A stretch of DNA of 64,000 nucleotides, taken from Paraburkholderia adhaesiva. Lineage in GTDB: Bacteria; Pseudomonadota; Gammaproteobacteria; Burkholderiales; Burkholderiaceae. The first letter of the stretch is position 1. Every line of letters starts with the position of its first letter. This document shows, in pieces, positions 11,207 through 20,612 of the stretch. The stretch is from NCBI RefSeq assembly GCF_021390575.1, contig NZ_JAJEJQ010000002.1, forward strand, positions 1,426,001 to 1,490,000, in the 5' to 3' direction. Both the position numbers and the translations under genes were made by a program. The notes beneath the pieces are model-generated. The model had not been told where the DNA came from, did not search any database, and saw only the letters and a program-made list of their open reading frames with translations.

Positions 11207-12469
11207 ATGAACGACACCCCGCTCCACCTCGACTCCATCGCGACGCCTTCCATGCAAGTGGCACCGGTCCCCTGCCCGGTCGTCGAAACGCTCGACGGCA
11301 TCCTGCCCGACGAGCCGCTCCTGATGATGGGCGCCGGCCCCGTGCCCATTCCCGCCGCGGTCGCCCAGGCGAACTCGGTGGTGATCAATCACCTCGGCGA
11401 CACGATGGCACGCGTGATTCACCAGGTGAAGGCGATGGCGCGCTACGTGTTCCAGACGCGTTCGAACTGGGTGCTCGGCGTGGCGGGACCGGGATCCGCC
11501 GCCATGGAGATGGCTGTATCGAATCTCGCGTGGCCCGGAACGCGTGTGCTGTCGATCGTGAACGGCTTCTTCAGCAATCGCATGGCCGAAATGGCGCGGC
11601 GCGTCGGGGCCGACGTCACGACGTTCGACGTGCCCGACCGCGAAATTGCCTCGCTGGAAGCGCTGGCGCAGGTCATCGAGCGCACGCGGCCCGCGGTCGT
11701 CACGGTCGTCCACGGCGAGACCTCGAACACGGTATGGAACCGGCAGCTCAAGGAAATCGTGCAGGTCGCGAAATCAGTCGGCGCGCTGGTCGTCGTGGAT
11801 GCAGTCTGCACGCTGAGCACGATGCCGCTCGAAATGGACGCCTTGGGCATCGACGTGGTGATCACGGGTGGCCAGAAAGGGCTCTCGTCGATTCCTGGCG
11901 TTTCGCTGATTGCGTTCTCGGACGCCGCGTGGGAACGCGTGCGCACGCGCACGGTGCCGAACACGCACTGGTGCCTCGACGCTACGCTCGCCGAGAATTT
12001 CTGGCACAAGGCGGGCTATCACTACACGGCGCCGGTTTCAGGTGTGCTCGCGCTGCACGAAGCATTGCGGCTCGTGTGCGTGGAAACGCTGGAGAAACGC
12101 TTCGCGCGCCATCAACGCTGCTCACTCGCGCTGCAAAGCGCCGTAAGCGCACTCGGCCTCGCGCTCTACACGCCTGAGGACTGCCGACTGAACTCCGTCG
12201 TAGGCATCGCCCTCCCGCATGGCCTCACGCCACACGACGTGTGCGATCGCATTTCGCAGCAATATCAGGTTGAAATTTCCGGATCGTTCGGCCTGCCGAT
12301 CGTTCGTATCGGCCAGATGGGTGAGCAGTGCCGCGAACATAACCTGTTCCGCACCGTGCATGCGCTGGGACGCACGATCCGCGATCTCGGCGCGAAGGTC
12401 GATCTGCCTGCCGGCGTTGCGGCGCTCGAAGAATCGCTTCTGGCCGGCGCGCGCGCGACGCGGCGTTAA
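11207..12469 (+). CDS. Class V aminotransferase, alanine/serine-glyoxylate family
   Basis: This 420-residue PLP enzyme belongs to the fold-type I group that includes alanine-glyoxylate, serine-glyoxylate and pyridoxamine-pyruvate transaminases. It shows the start LLMMGAGPVPIP, the substrate-loop VAGPGSAAMEMA, HGETSN, the PLP aspartate in VVVDAVCTLS, and the PLP lysine in TGGQKGLSS. The ATG at 11207 gives the usual length with a short N-terminal extension of about 30 residues. It is monocistronic, behind a palindromic operator. The amino donor cannot be decided from the sequence. Confidence 0.85.
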   Translation: MNDTPLHLDSIATPSMQVAPVPCPVVETLDGILPDEPLLMMGAGPVPIPAAVAQANSVVINHLGDTMARVIHQVKAMARYVFQTRSNWVLGVAGPGSAAMEMAVSNLAWPGTRVLSIVNGFFSNRMAEMARRVGADVTTFDVPDREIASLEALAQVIERTRPAVVTVVHGETSNTVWNRQLKEIVQVAKSVGALVVVDAVCTLSTMPLEMDALGIDVVITGGQKGLSSIPGVSLIAFSDAAWERVRTRTVPNTHWCLDATLAENFWHKAGYHYTAPVSGVLALHEALRLVCVETLEKRFARHQRCSLALQSAVSALGLALYTPEDCRLNSVVGIALPHGLTPHDVCDRISQQYQVEISGSFGLPIVRIGQMGEQCREHNLFRTVHALGRTIRDLGAKVDLPAGVAALEESLLAGARATRR

Positions 12470-12483
12470 AAACCGCTGCGAAT

Positions 12484-12510
12484 GCGGCGCGCAGGTCTCA
12501 CGCGCGCCGC
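12484..12510. terminator. Bidirectional terminator candidate between convergent genes
   Basis: GCGGCGCGC (12484-12492) and GCGCGCCGC (12502-12510) form a perfect 9-bp stem exactly where the aminotransferase and the methyltransferase genes meet; the loop contains the methyltransferase stop codon. A T run (GGTTTTTAA) follows some 12 bases beyond on the minus strand. Confidence 0.4.
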
Positions 12511-13256
12511 GCACTCACGCACATAAACGCGGGCGACTGCTCCAGTTCGGCATAGAGCGCTGGCGCGACTGTCTTCATCTCCGGCAACGGCCTCGGCTCG
12601 ACCAGCCGATCGAGTATCCAGCCGCTTTCCGTCAATCCATTGACGATTTCCGCCAGCGGCCGCCGGAACGCTTCAACGTACGGTTTCGGCTCACCAAAAC
12701 CACCCCACCGCAAACCAAACCGCGTCGTCTCGAAGTAGCTGCGCGAGCCGCGCGTGCGCGTGTCGATCCAGTCGCGCATCGGGTGCGCCATCGAGAAAAC
12801 CAGCAGCGCGCCCGGCTTCGCCACGCGGTGAAACTCCGCGAAAACCGGCGCGAGCGTCTCCACATAGTCCAGCGCGAGCGAACAGACGATACGGTCGAAC
12901 GTTTCTTTCTCGAGCCAGTGCAGCGACTGGCCCAGGTCGCCAAGCGCGATTTCGACGGGCAATCCTTCGCAATGCGTCTGCGCAAGCTCGACCATTGCGG
13001 GCGTCACGTCGAATGCATGGACGCGCGCCCCTTGCGCCGCCAGTTTCGCGCTGAGGATGCCCGGGCCGCATCCGGCATCGAGCACCGTCTGGCCCGCCAC
13101 ATCGCCGAGGAGCGCGGCCGTGGCCGGCCGCTCGTAAAGGGCGTTATGCGGCTTCTCCGGCACGCGTTGCGCGTAGCGGTCCGCGAACTGCGTGTAGTTC
13201 GCGCGGCCTGGAAGCTCTTTAGAGTCGGCGCTGGGAATTGGCTTTTCGTCGGGCAT
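12498..13256 (-). CDS. Class I SAM-dependent methyltransferase
   Basis: This 252-residue protein has the SAM-binding motif I VLDAGCGPGILSAKLA, an acidic strand-2 end (HAFDVT), and motif GALLVFSMAHP after strand 4. It resembles UbiE/Methyltransf_11 enzymes acting on small molecules. The frame is open upstream to 13460, but MPDEKPIP at 13256 gives the normal size and precedes the conserved NYTQFADRYAQR segment. Substrate unknown; the gene is alone on its strand. Confidence 0.85.
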   Translation of the reverse strand: MPDEKPIPSADSKELPGRANYTQFADRYAQRVPEKPHNALYERPATAALLGDVAGQTVLDAGCGPGILSAKLAAQGARVHAFDVTPAMVELAQTHCEGLPVEIALGDLGQSLHWLEKETFDRIVCSLALDYVETLAPVFAEFHRVAKPGALLVFSMAHPMRDWIDTRTRGSRSYFETTRFGLRWGGFGEPKPYVEAFRRPLAEIVNGLTESGWILDRLVEPRPLPEMKTVAPALYAELEQSPAFMCVSARRA

Positions 13257-13680
13257 CGGGGGTTGGAGCGTGGCGGTAATTCGCGGGAACGCTATTGTCC
13301 GCCGTTTTCCGGGCGTTGTTCCAGGCTTTGCTAAAACTGTGCGACGCGGGCATGAGACCGCACGTATCTGAATCCGAAAGATTGGCACGGTTGAAATAAG
13401 TGCCAGGCGACGCCGTGGCCGCTTACGCGAGTGAGCCCGGTGCGGCACACGCCAGACCATCCCACAGCGGCAAACGAACGAGGCCGACGATTTCCTGGCG
13501 CGCGGACTTATTGCCAGAACGAAATAAAAACTTTCAATTTCCTTCCACCGCCATCACCACTGCCAACGGCCCCATTTGCAGCCGAGCGCCACGCGTCGCA
13601 CGCACTCAGGCTATCATCGCGCTCTTGCGCAAAGCGGGCGCTTCTGGCCTCGCACCACACCCCGACACTCCAGACTGACG
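13257..13680. other. Divergent intergenic region, no gene seen
   Basis: About 420 bases lie between the divergent methyltransferase and HAD phosphatase genes. Open frames run through it in several frames because of the GC bias, but none has a ribosome site or a domain. It should hold two promoters. Confidence 0.5.
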
Positions 13681-14379
13681 ATGTCCCACATTCCCTTCGA
13701 TGCCGTGCTCTTCGACTGCGACGGCGTACTGGTCGACTCCGAACGCATCACGCACGTCGTGCTCGTGCAGATGCTGGGCGAGCTGGGCTGGACGGTCTCC
13801 GTCGAGGACGCGATGGAGATCTTCGTCGGGAAAATGGTCAAGGACGAGGCCGAGCGTATCAAGGCCCACACGGGCGTAATGATCGACGACGCCTGGCTCG
13901 AGCACTTTCGCGCGCGACGCAACGAAGCCCTCGCGCGCGATCTCGTCGAAATTCCCGGTGCCCCCGCCGCCGTGCGCGCCGTCCATGCGGCACTGGGCGG
14001 GCGCATTGCGGTCGCCTCGGGCGCGGACCGTCGCAAAGTGGAACTGCAACTGCGCAAGGTGGACCTCCTCGACTGCTTCGAGGCCCACATCTACAGCGGC
14101 CATGAAATGCCGCGCAGTAAGCCGCACCCGGACGTCTATCTAGCGGCGGCGGCCGGTCTGCGTGTCGCGCCCGCACGCTGCGCAGTGATCGAGGACACCG
14201 TAACCGGCGCGCGTGCGGGTCTCGCCGCGGGCGCGACGGTGTTCGGCTACAGCCCGTCCGGACCGGGTCACAGCAGCGCCGCGGCGCTGCGCGAAGCGGG
14301 CGTCGCGCACGTGTTCTCGGACATGTCCGACCTACCCGGTCTACTTGCACGCTGGGGCACGCATGGAGGCGCTGCATGA
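13681..14379 (+). CDS. HAD family phosphatase / beta-phosphoglucomutase-like
   Basis: This 232-residue protein has all four HAD motifs: nucleophile loop LFDCDGVLVDSE at the N-terminus, the serine motif VASGADRRK, the lysine in KPHPDVYL, and the acidic IEDTVTGARAG. A helical cap of about 70 residues follows motif I, which puts it in subclass I with phosphoglycolate phosphatases and beta-phosphoglucomutases. The ATG at 13681 places motif I at residues 10-21, as usual. Substrate unknown. Confidence 0.87.
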   Translation: MSHIPFDAVLFDCDGVLVDSERITHVVLVQMLGELGWTVSVEDAMEIFVGKMVKDEAERIKAHTGVMIDDAWLEHFRARRNEALARDLVEIPGAPAAVRAVHAALGGRIAVASGADRRKVELQLRKVDLLDCFEAHIYSGHEMPRSKPHPDVYLAAAAGLRVAPARCAVIEDTVTGARAGLAAGATVFGYSPSGPGHSSAAALREAGVAHVFSDMSDLPGLLARWGTHGGAA

Positions 14380-14517
14380 CCGGCGCGCAAGGCTCGTAAA
14401 AAGCGCGCTGCTCACCTGCGAAGCGCGCGAAGGCTGACTCGAATACCATCCGATGATCGCGTCGTCAGCCAGAAAAGATAGTTTGCTACCGAATCGCTCT
14501 GGGCTATCATCCCGCCG

Positions 14518-14982
14518 ATGTCTAATCTTCATACTTTACGCCGTGCCGTCAGCAGTACGCTCGTCGTCGCCGCGCGCAAGTGGCGTCGGACCACGCACGG
14601 CGCACTCTCTGCCTATAACGTTTCGGAAGCCTGCGCAGCGCCGTTGCTGACCGCGGGCCGGCTCGGCGAAGCGGTGCACCAGGTCACGCTCGCCGAGCAC
14701 GTCGGCATCGAAGGGCCATCGCTCGTGCGCCTGCTCGACCAGCTCTGCGCCGCGGGCCTCGTGCGCCGCGACGAAGATCCCGAGGACCGCCGCGCGAAAA
14801 CCATTTCGCTGACCAACGAAGGTCGCGCCGTCACCGCGAAAATGGAGGACGAACTGCGCGCGCTGCGCGAGCGCGTGCTCAAGGGCGTGACGCGCGCCGA
14901 CCTCGAAGCGACGCTGCGCGTGCTGAACGCATTCAACACGTCCGATGCGTCCGACCCGTTCAACACGGCATCCCGCGAGTGA
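14518..14982 (+). CDS. MarR family transcriptional regulator of the efflux operon
   Basis: This 154-residue winged-helix protein shows the MarR core: helix-turn-helix around LAEHVGIEGPSLVRLLDQLC and the wing DPEDRRAKTISLTNEGR. It is the first gene of an efflux operon, overlapping the FUSC gene by GTGA, which suggests it controls its own operon in response to an aromatic compound. A TTGCTA/TATCAT promoter-like pair (14483-14510) ends only 8 bases before the ATG, so the leader would be very short. Confidence 0.9.
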   Translation: MSNLHTLRRAVSSTLVVAARKWRRTTHGALSAYNVSEACAAPLLTAGRLGEAVHQVTLAEHVGIEGPSLVRLLDQLCAAGLVRRDEDPEDRRAKTISLTNEGRAVTAKMEDELRALRERVLKGVTRADLEATLRVLNAFNTSDASDPFNTASRE

Positions 14983-17132
14983 ACGGCGCCATGACCTACC
15001 CCTCCATGCGCGACTGGCTGTTCTCGGTGAAGACATTCGCCGCGGCAATGCTTGCCCTCTATCTCGCGCTCTATTTCGAGCTGCCGCGTCCGTACTGGGC
15101 GATGGCGAGCGTCTATATCGTGTCGAATCCATTCGTCGGCGCGACGCGCTCTAAGGCGCTTTATCGCGCGCTCGGCACCGCGCTCGGCGCATTCGCCGCG
15201 GTCCTGCTCGTACCGCCATTCGTCGAAATGCCCTTCACGTTCAGCGTGATTGTCGCGGTGTGGACCGGCACGCTGCTCTTCTTCGCGATGTCCGACCGGA
15301 CCGCGCGCAGCTACGTGTTCATGCTCGCGGGCTACACGATGCCGCTCATCGCGCTGCCTACGGTCACTGATCCCTCCACCATCTTCGACGTGGCCATCAC
15401 GCGAACCCAGGAAATCACGCTTGGCATCGTCTGCGCGAGCGTGGTGGGCAGCGTAGTGCTGCCGAGCCGTCTCGCGCCCACGATCGTCGAACGCGCCGAC
15501 ATGTGGTTCCGCGACGCGGCCCTCTACGGTCGCGAAACGTTATCGGGCCACCTCGCGGGCACGGGGCTTTCCGCCATTCGCCAGCGGCTCGCGAGCACGG
15601 TCTACGGCCTCGAATTCCTGTTGAGCCAACTGGCGTACGACCACACGCATCCGGAAATACTCAAGCGCGCCGAAGCGCTTCGCGGCCGCATGCTGCTCTT
15701 CCTGCCGATGATCTCAGCGCTCGCCGATCCGTTGATCGCGTTGATGCGCGACCTGCAGGTGCGCCCCGCGGGCCTCGACGCGCTGCTCGCCGATACCGCG
15801 AAGTGGATCGACTCGCCGTTGCCGACGCGCGCGGCCGACATGCACGACGACGCGGGCGACCCCGTAGCCGACCGCCTGCGCGAGCGCATCGCCGCCTTGC
15901 AGCCCCCGCGCGAAGCGATCACGGGCTGGGAAGGCGCGCTGTTCTCGAATGCGTTGTGGCGGCTTCATCAGGTGATCGACGTCTGGCAGGACTGCCGGGC
16001 ACTGCGCGCGCTAATTGCGCACGAGGCGGGCACGTGGCGTCCCCGCTACCGCCACTGGCGCCTCGGCGGCACCGAACGATTCTTCGACCGCGGGATGATG
16101 CTCATTTCGTGCCTCGTGCCGGTGAGCGCGATTATCGTCGCGTGCATGCTGTGGATCAGCTCGGGCTGGCATGACGGCGCGGGGGCGGTCTCGCTCGCGG
16201 CGGTGGCGTGCTGCTTCTTCGCGGCGCTCGACGAACCGGCGCCCATGGTGTTCCGCTTCTTCCTCGCCACCTGCGCGAGCGTGGTGTTCGCGGGCCTCTA
16301 TGTGTTCGTGGTGCTGCCGCACGTCCACGACTTCGAGATGCTTCTCGTCATTTTCGCGGTGCCGTTCATTCTGGTCGGCACGTTGATTCCGCGTCCCCAG
16401 TTCAACATGGTGACGATGCTCGTCGCCGTGAACACGGCCACCTTCATCAGCATCCAGGGCGCTTACGAGGCGGACTTCCTCGTATTCCTGAACAGCAATC
16501 TCGCGGGCGTCGCGGGCCTCCTGTTCGCGTTCGTCTGGACGCGCGTGGCGCGCCCCTTCGGCGCCGAACTCGCTGCGAAACGGCTCTTGCGTTCGAGCTG
16601 GCAGGACGTCGCGCTCGCGGCATCCTCGACGCCGATCGCCGACCAGCGCAACTTCGCCTCGCGCATGCTCGACCGCCTCATGCAGTTGATCCCGCGTCTT
16701 GCCGCCTCGGACGAGCATCGTCAGCCTTCGATCGAGAGCTTCCGCGATCTGCGCATTGCACTCAACGCGCTCGATCTGCGCCGCTCGCGTCACAAGCTCA
16801 GCGGCGACATGTCCGCGGCCGTCGACCGCGTGCTGGCAGGTGTCAGCGCCCACTACGCGCAGTGCGCCGAGGCCAGCGAGCGCCAGAATGCACCCCAGGC
16901 GCTGCGCGACACCATCGACGACGCGCTCGGCCGCATCGCCGGTGCTTCGCGCACCTTCATCGCGACGCACCCTGCGCCCGAGGCACCCACGCCCCCCGGG
17001 GAAGCGCAACACGTCAGCGCCTCGCAGCGCTGGCTGCGCGACACGCGGCACGCGCTGGTGGGCCTGCGGCTCTCGCTCTTTCCGCACGCCGGCGCACAGC
17101 CGCCCGAACTCTCTGGGGAGGCCAAGGCATGA
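14979..17132 (+). CDS. FUSC/AaeB-family efflux inner membrane protein
   Basis: This 717-residue protein has two blocks of membrane helices (about residues 20-170 and 370-530) separated by cytoplasmic segments, the duplicated layout of the FUSC/AaeB family (fusaric acid resistance, p-hydroxybenzoate efflux). The first block carries the family motif PYWAMASVYIVSNPF. The GTG start at 14979 overlaps the marR stop (GTGA); an ATG four codons later is possible. With the next three genes it should form a trans-envelope pump for aromatic acids. Confidence 0.9.
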   Translation: MNGAMTYPSMRDWLFSVKTFAAAMLALYLALYFELPRPYWAMASVYIVSNPFVGATRSKALYRALGTALGAFAAVLLVPPFVEMPFTFSVIVAVWTGTLLFFAMSDRTARSYVFMLAGYTMPLIALPTVTDPSTIFDVAITRTQEITLGIVCASVVGSVVLPSRLAPTIVERADMWFRDAALYGRETLSGHLAGTGLSAIRQRLASTVYGLEFLLSQLAYDHTHPEILKRAEALRGRMLLFLPMISALADPLIALMRDLQVRPAGLDALLADTAKWIDSPLPTRAADMHDDAGDPVADRLRERIAALQPPREAITGWEGALFSNALWRLHQVIDVWQDCRALRALIAHEAGTWRPRYRHWRLGGTERFFDRGMMLISCLVPVSAIIVACMLWISSGWHDGAGAVSLAAVACCFFAALDEPAPMVFRFFLATCASVVFAGLYVFVVLPHVHDFEMLLVIFAVPFILVGTLIPRPQFNMVTMLVAVNTATFISIQGAYEADFLVFLNSNLAGVAGLLFAFVWTRVARPFGAELAAKRLLRSSWQDVALAASSTPIADQRNFASRMLDRLMQLIPRLAASDEHRQPSIESFRDLRIALNALDLRRSRHKLSGDMSAAVDRVLAGVSAHYAQCAEASERQNAPQALRDTIDDALGRIAGASRTFIATHPAPEAPTPPGEAQHVSASQRWLRDTRHALVGLRLSLFPHAGAQPPELSGEAKA

Positions 17133-17169
17133 GCCCCTGCATTTCCGTTCTTCTTTCAAGGCTCGCACC

Positions 17170-17382
17170 ATGATCGGCGAAATCGATATCTTCGGCGTGT
17201 TCGTGCCGACCGTGCTCGTGCTCATGCTGATCGCGTACCTCATCAACATCGTGGTCCGCAAGGTGCTCACACTGATCGGCTTCTACCGGTTCGTCTGGCA
17301 CCGCTCTGTTTTTGATCTTGGCATCTACGTCTTCGTGCTGGCTGCCGTCATTGTCGTCTCGCATCGCTACATGCCAAATTAA
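17170..17382 (+). CDS. DUF1656 small inner membrane protein (AaeX-like)
   Basis: This 70-residue protein matches AaeX: an N-terminal EIDIFGVFVPTVL, two membrane helices, and a basic loop between them. It always sits between the FUSC permease and the HlyD adaptor in such operons, as here. Its role in the pump is unknown. The ATG at 17170 follows 37 bases after the FUSC stop; the longer frame starting upstream is a shadow of that gene. Confidence 0.88.
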   Translation: MIGEIDIFGVFVPTVLVLMLIAYLINIVVRKVLTLIGFYRFVWHRSVFDLGIYVFVLAAVIVVSHRYMPN

Positions 17383-17383
17383 C

Positions 17384-18361
17384 GTGAAAAAGACCCTGTT
17401 CTCCGCAGGCAAGATCCTGCTGACGCTCATCGTCGTCGTCGTCGCCGGCCTCGTGCTGTGGCGCATCATCAACTACTACATGTTTTCGCCGTGGACACGC
17501 GACGGGCGCGTGCGCGCCGACGTAATCCAGGTTGCGCCCGACGTGGGCGGGCTCATCACCACCGTGAAAGTGGCCGACAACGAGCAGGTCAAGCAAGGCC
17601 AGGTGCTGTTCGTGATCGACCAGGCGCGCTACGCGCTGACACTGCGGCTCGCGCAGGCCGCACTCGAACAGCGTCAGTCGACGCTCGCCCAGGCGAAGCG
17701 CGAGTACGCCCGCAATCGCGCGCTCGGCAATCTCGTCGCGAGCGAGACGCTCGAAGAGAGTCGCACGCGCGTCGAACAAGGCGAGGCCACCGTCGCGGAC
17801 GCGCAGGTCCAGGTCGACACCGCGCGCCTGAATCTGCAGCGCACGACGATCGTGAGTCCTGTCGACGGCTACCTGAACGACCGCGCACCGCGTGTGGGCG
17901 AATACGTGTCGGCGGGCCGTCCGGTGCTGTCTGTCGTGGACATGCACTCGTTCCGCGTGGAAGGCTACTTTGAGGAAACGAAGCTGCGTGGCATCCATAT
18001 CGGCGAGCCGGTGGACATCACGGTGATGGGCGAGCCGCATGCGCTGCGCGGCCACGTGCTGAGCATCGTCGCCGCGATCGAAGACCGCGACCGCACGCAA
18101 AGCCAGAATCTGCTGCCGAACGTGAACCCCGCGTTCAGCTGGGTGCGCCTCGCGCAGCGCATTCCGGTGCGCGTGGCGCTCGACGAAGTGCCCGAGGACT
18201 TCCGTATGATCGCCGGCCGCACGGCGACCGTTGCGGTGCGCGTGTCCGGAAATGAGAACAACCGGGCCGCAGCCGGTGCGGCAGCGAACGGTGCAAGTGG
18301 CGCGGGTGCCACGGCGGCCGCCAGCAAGGCAGGCGCCAGCGCCGCAGGAGCCTCGCAATGA
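17384..18361 (+). CDS. HlyD-family periplasmic adaptor of aromatic efflux pump
   Basis: This 325-residue membrane fusion protein has one N-terminal membrane anchor (residues 8-28), the lipoyl half-motifs around VAPDVGGLITTV and TTIVSPVDGYLND, a helical hairpin between them, and a beta-barrel domain. The GTG at 17384 starts one base after the DUF1656 stop and gives the AaeA-like MKKTLFS start. The C-terminal 40 residues are Ala/Gly-rich. It links the FUSC protein to the outer membrane channel. Confidence 0.9.
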   Translation: MKKTLFSAGKILLTLIVVVVAGLVLWRIINYYMFSPWTRDGRVRADVIQVAPDVGGLITTVKVADNEQVKQGQVLFVIDQARYALTLRLAQAALEQRQSTLAQAKREYARNRALGNLVASETLEESRTRVEQGEATVADAQVQVDTARLNLQRTTIVSPVDGYLNDRAPRVGEYVSAGRPVLSVVDMHSFRVEGYFEETKLRGIHIGEPVDITVMGEPHALRGHVLSIVAAIEDRDRTQSQNLLPNVNPAFSWVRLAQRIPVRVALDEVPEDFRMIAGRTATVAVRVSGNENNRAAAGAAANGASGAGATAAASKAGASAAGASQ

Positions 18362-19797
18362 CACGCCGCCGTAACTGGCGCGCGTTCGCGCTCGCGCCGA
18401 TGGTGCTCGCGCTCGGCGCGTGCATGACCCTCGGCCCGAATTACAAAGTGCCGGACGACGCGCTCGTCAACGCCTCGTTGGCGCAAGGGCCGATCGCGGG
18501 TGCGCAGAACGCCCCCGTCGCGTCGGGTGACATGCCCGCCGACTGGTGGCGTCTCTACGACGATCCGGTGCTCGACACGCTCGTGCATGACGCTCTGCAG
18601 TCGAACACGTCTTTACGCGTGGCGGCGGCGAATCTCGCGCGCTCGCGCGCGGCGGTTCAGGTCGCGACCGAGCAGGGTGGATTCTCCGGCGGCGCAAGTG
18701 TTGGCTTCCAGCGCGCGCAGGAATCGGCGGAACAGTTCCTGCTCTTCAGCAAGGTGCCGGTCGTCAACGAAGGCGCGCTCGGCGTGAACATCTCGTATGA
18801 AATCGACCTGTTCGGCAAGCTGCGGCGCGGCGTGGAAGCGGCACGCGCCGATGACGACGCCGTGCAGGCCGCAGCCGATCTCGCGCGCATCACGATCGTC
18901 GCGGACGTCGTGCAGGCTTACGTCGAATCGTGCTCGGCCGGCGAAGAACTCGCCATTGCGCGGGATTCGCTGAAGCTGACGCAAGAACGCGTCGCGCTCA
19001 CGAAAAGGCTGCGCGACGCGGGCCGTGGCAACCAACCCGACGTGACGCGCGGTCTGACTCAGGTCCAGACGATCGCTGCCGACATCCCCCGCTTCGAGGG
19101 CCGCCGCCGCATCGCGCAATACCAGCTTGCGATGCTGCTCGCGCGCTCGCCCGCCGACCTGCCGCAAGGCGCGCTCACGTGCGCGCACCTGCCGAAGCTC
19201 ACGCAGCCGATCCCGGTCGGCGACGGCACGGCATTGCTCAAGCGCCGCCCTGACGTGCGTGCTGCCGAGCGCCAGCTCGCGGCCTCGACTGCGCGCATCG
19301 GCGTGGCGACGGCGGCGCTTTATCCGTCGATCAGCATCGGCGCGGGTGCAGGGACGCTCGGCGTCGCGGAGGACCTGTTCACGCCGGCGACCAATCACTG
19401 GTCATTCGGACCCCTGATCAGTTGGTCATTCCCGATCAACGGTCAGCGCGCACGCGTGCGCGAAGCCGAAGCGGCGACGAACGGCGCGCTCGCTCACTTC
19501 GACGGCGTTGTGCTCAACGCGCTGCGCGAAACGCAGACGAACCTTGCGGCCTATGCCGCCGACGACCAGCGCGCCGAGGCGCTGCGCGCGGCCTACGCAT
19601 CGGCGAAGGAGTCCGCCGATGAGACGCACAAGCTCTATGCGGCGGGACGCGACTCGTTCCTCTCGGACCTCGACGCCACCCGCACGCTGACGTCCTCGCG
19701 TGCACAAGTTGCAGCGGTGGAGGGCCAGGTGGCGATCGATCAGGTGAAGCTGTTCCTTTCGCTTGGCGGCGGATGGGAGCAGACGCAAGCGCAGTGA
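18358..19797 (+). CDS. Outer membrane efflux lipoprotein, NodT/OprM family
   Basis: This 479-residue protein is a TolC-like outer membrane factor. It has a lipoprotein signal with lipobox LGAC (Cys at about residue 21), then the typical LGPNYKVP segment, and two OEP repeats rich in helices. Its ATGA overlap with the adaptor stop indicates translational coupling. As the last gene of the operon, it supplies the exit duct for the MarR-controlled aromatic acid pump. Confidence 0.92.
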   Translation: MTRRRNWRAFALAPMVLALGACMTLGPNYKVPDDALVNASLAQGPIAGAQNAPVASGDMPADWWRLYDDPVLDTLVHDALQSNTSLRVAAANLARSRAAVQVATEQGGFSGGASVGFQRAQESAEQFLLFSKVPVVNEGALGVNISYEIDLFGKLRRGVEAARADDDAVQAAADLARITIVADVVQAYVESCSAGEELAIARDSLKLTQERVALTKRLRDAGRGNQPDVTRGLTQVQTIAADIPRFEGRRRIAQYQLAMLLARSPADLPQGALTCAHLPKLTQPIPVGDGTALLKRRPDVRAAERQLAASTARIGVATAALYPSISIGAGAGTLGVAEDLFTPATNHWSFGPLISWSFPINGQRARVREAEAATNGALAHFDGVVLNALRETQTNLAAYAADDQRAEALRAAYASAKESADETHKLYAAGRDSFLSDLDATRTLTSSRAQVAAVEGQVAIDQVKLFLSLGGGWEQTQAQ

Positions 19798-19971
19798 CGC
19801 ACGCGGGCGGTCGGCTTCGGTTCGACGATCGAATCACGCCGCCCTGCTTTGCTGATGAAGGTGGATGCATGCCCGCGCAACGCGGGCGTCACATGAGTTG
19901 TGAAGCGTCGGGACGCCATCTTCCGAAAAACGCAGTGCCGCACGAACTGCGATCCGCGCGGCACTCAAGAA

Positions 19972-19999
19972 GTCACGGGTCGACGTACCGACCCGTGAC
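19972..19999 (-). terminator. Hairpin downstream of the DUF4148 gene
   Basis: GTCACGGGTC (19972-19981) and GACCCGTGAC (19990-19999) form a perfect 10-bp stem with an 8-base loop. It lies 35 bases past the DUF4148 stop on the minus strand and is followed there by TTCTT. It may also stop the efflux operon coming from the other side. Confidence 0.5.
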
Positions 20000-20033
20000 G
20001 TCAATACATCAATCCATCGACGCATCAGGCCCG

Positions 20034-20357
20034 TTAGTGGCCGCCCTTATACACCGACACCGGGGCTGAATAGCTCGTGGCCGGGCCACCGGCTTGCGAC
20101 GCACCACTCGTCGCCGGGCCATAGCCGCTCGCCTGTCCGCCGTCCTGCGCGTGAACGCGAGCCTCTGCGGCCTGGATGTTGTCCGGATAGTTCTGCTCGT
20201 TCATGTTCGGCCGGTAACCGGCCTTTTCGAGCTGAACAAGTTCTTCACGCACCTGGGCACGCGTGACAGGTCCGTTGGCCGGTTGCGCTTGCGCGAAAGA
20301 AATGGCCGGCGCGGCAAGCACGACCGCGAGTGCAACAGCTTTGACGAGCGACTTCAT
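20034..20357 (-). CDS. DUF4148 domain-containing secreted protein
   Basis: This 107-residue protein has a signal peptide (cleavage after SFA/QA) and the DUF4148 signature VTRAQVREELVQLEKAGYRPN. The family is abundant in Burkholderiaceae, often in several copies, and has no known function. A GGAGG site lies 7 bases before the ATG. The C-terminal third is Gly/Ser-rich and probably disordered. Confidence 0.9.
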   Translation of the reverse strand: MKSLVKAVALAVVLAAPAISFAQAQPANGPVTRAQVREELVQLEKAGYRPNMNEQNYPDNIQAAEARVHAQDGGQASGYGPATSGASQAGGPATSYSAPVSVYKGGH

Positions 20358-20612
20358 AAATAAACCTCCAAAAATCTGAATGCCGGTGCAGTGTATTTCT
20401 GCATCCGTTGAATACAGTTTAAGAAGGTGAGGCGCACAGATAAATGCCGACTATCTGAAATGACTGTTCTTGCAGAGCACGACAATCGCGCCGCCGCGTG
20501 GTGTATCACTTGCGGTTATTTGTTTCATCCACAACGTAATAAGGGATACTCGCCAAGCAGTACGCGGCCAGGTGGAGCATCATAAAAGCCTTCACCGATG
20601 AAGGGGAGCGCC

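Noticed and set aside
16011..17270. 419-codon minus-strand frame opposite the FUSC permease gene
   Set aside because: Charged, His-rich shadow with no domain; the plus-strand permease is well supported.
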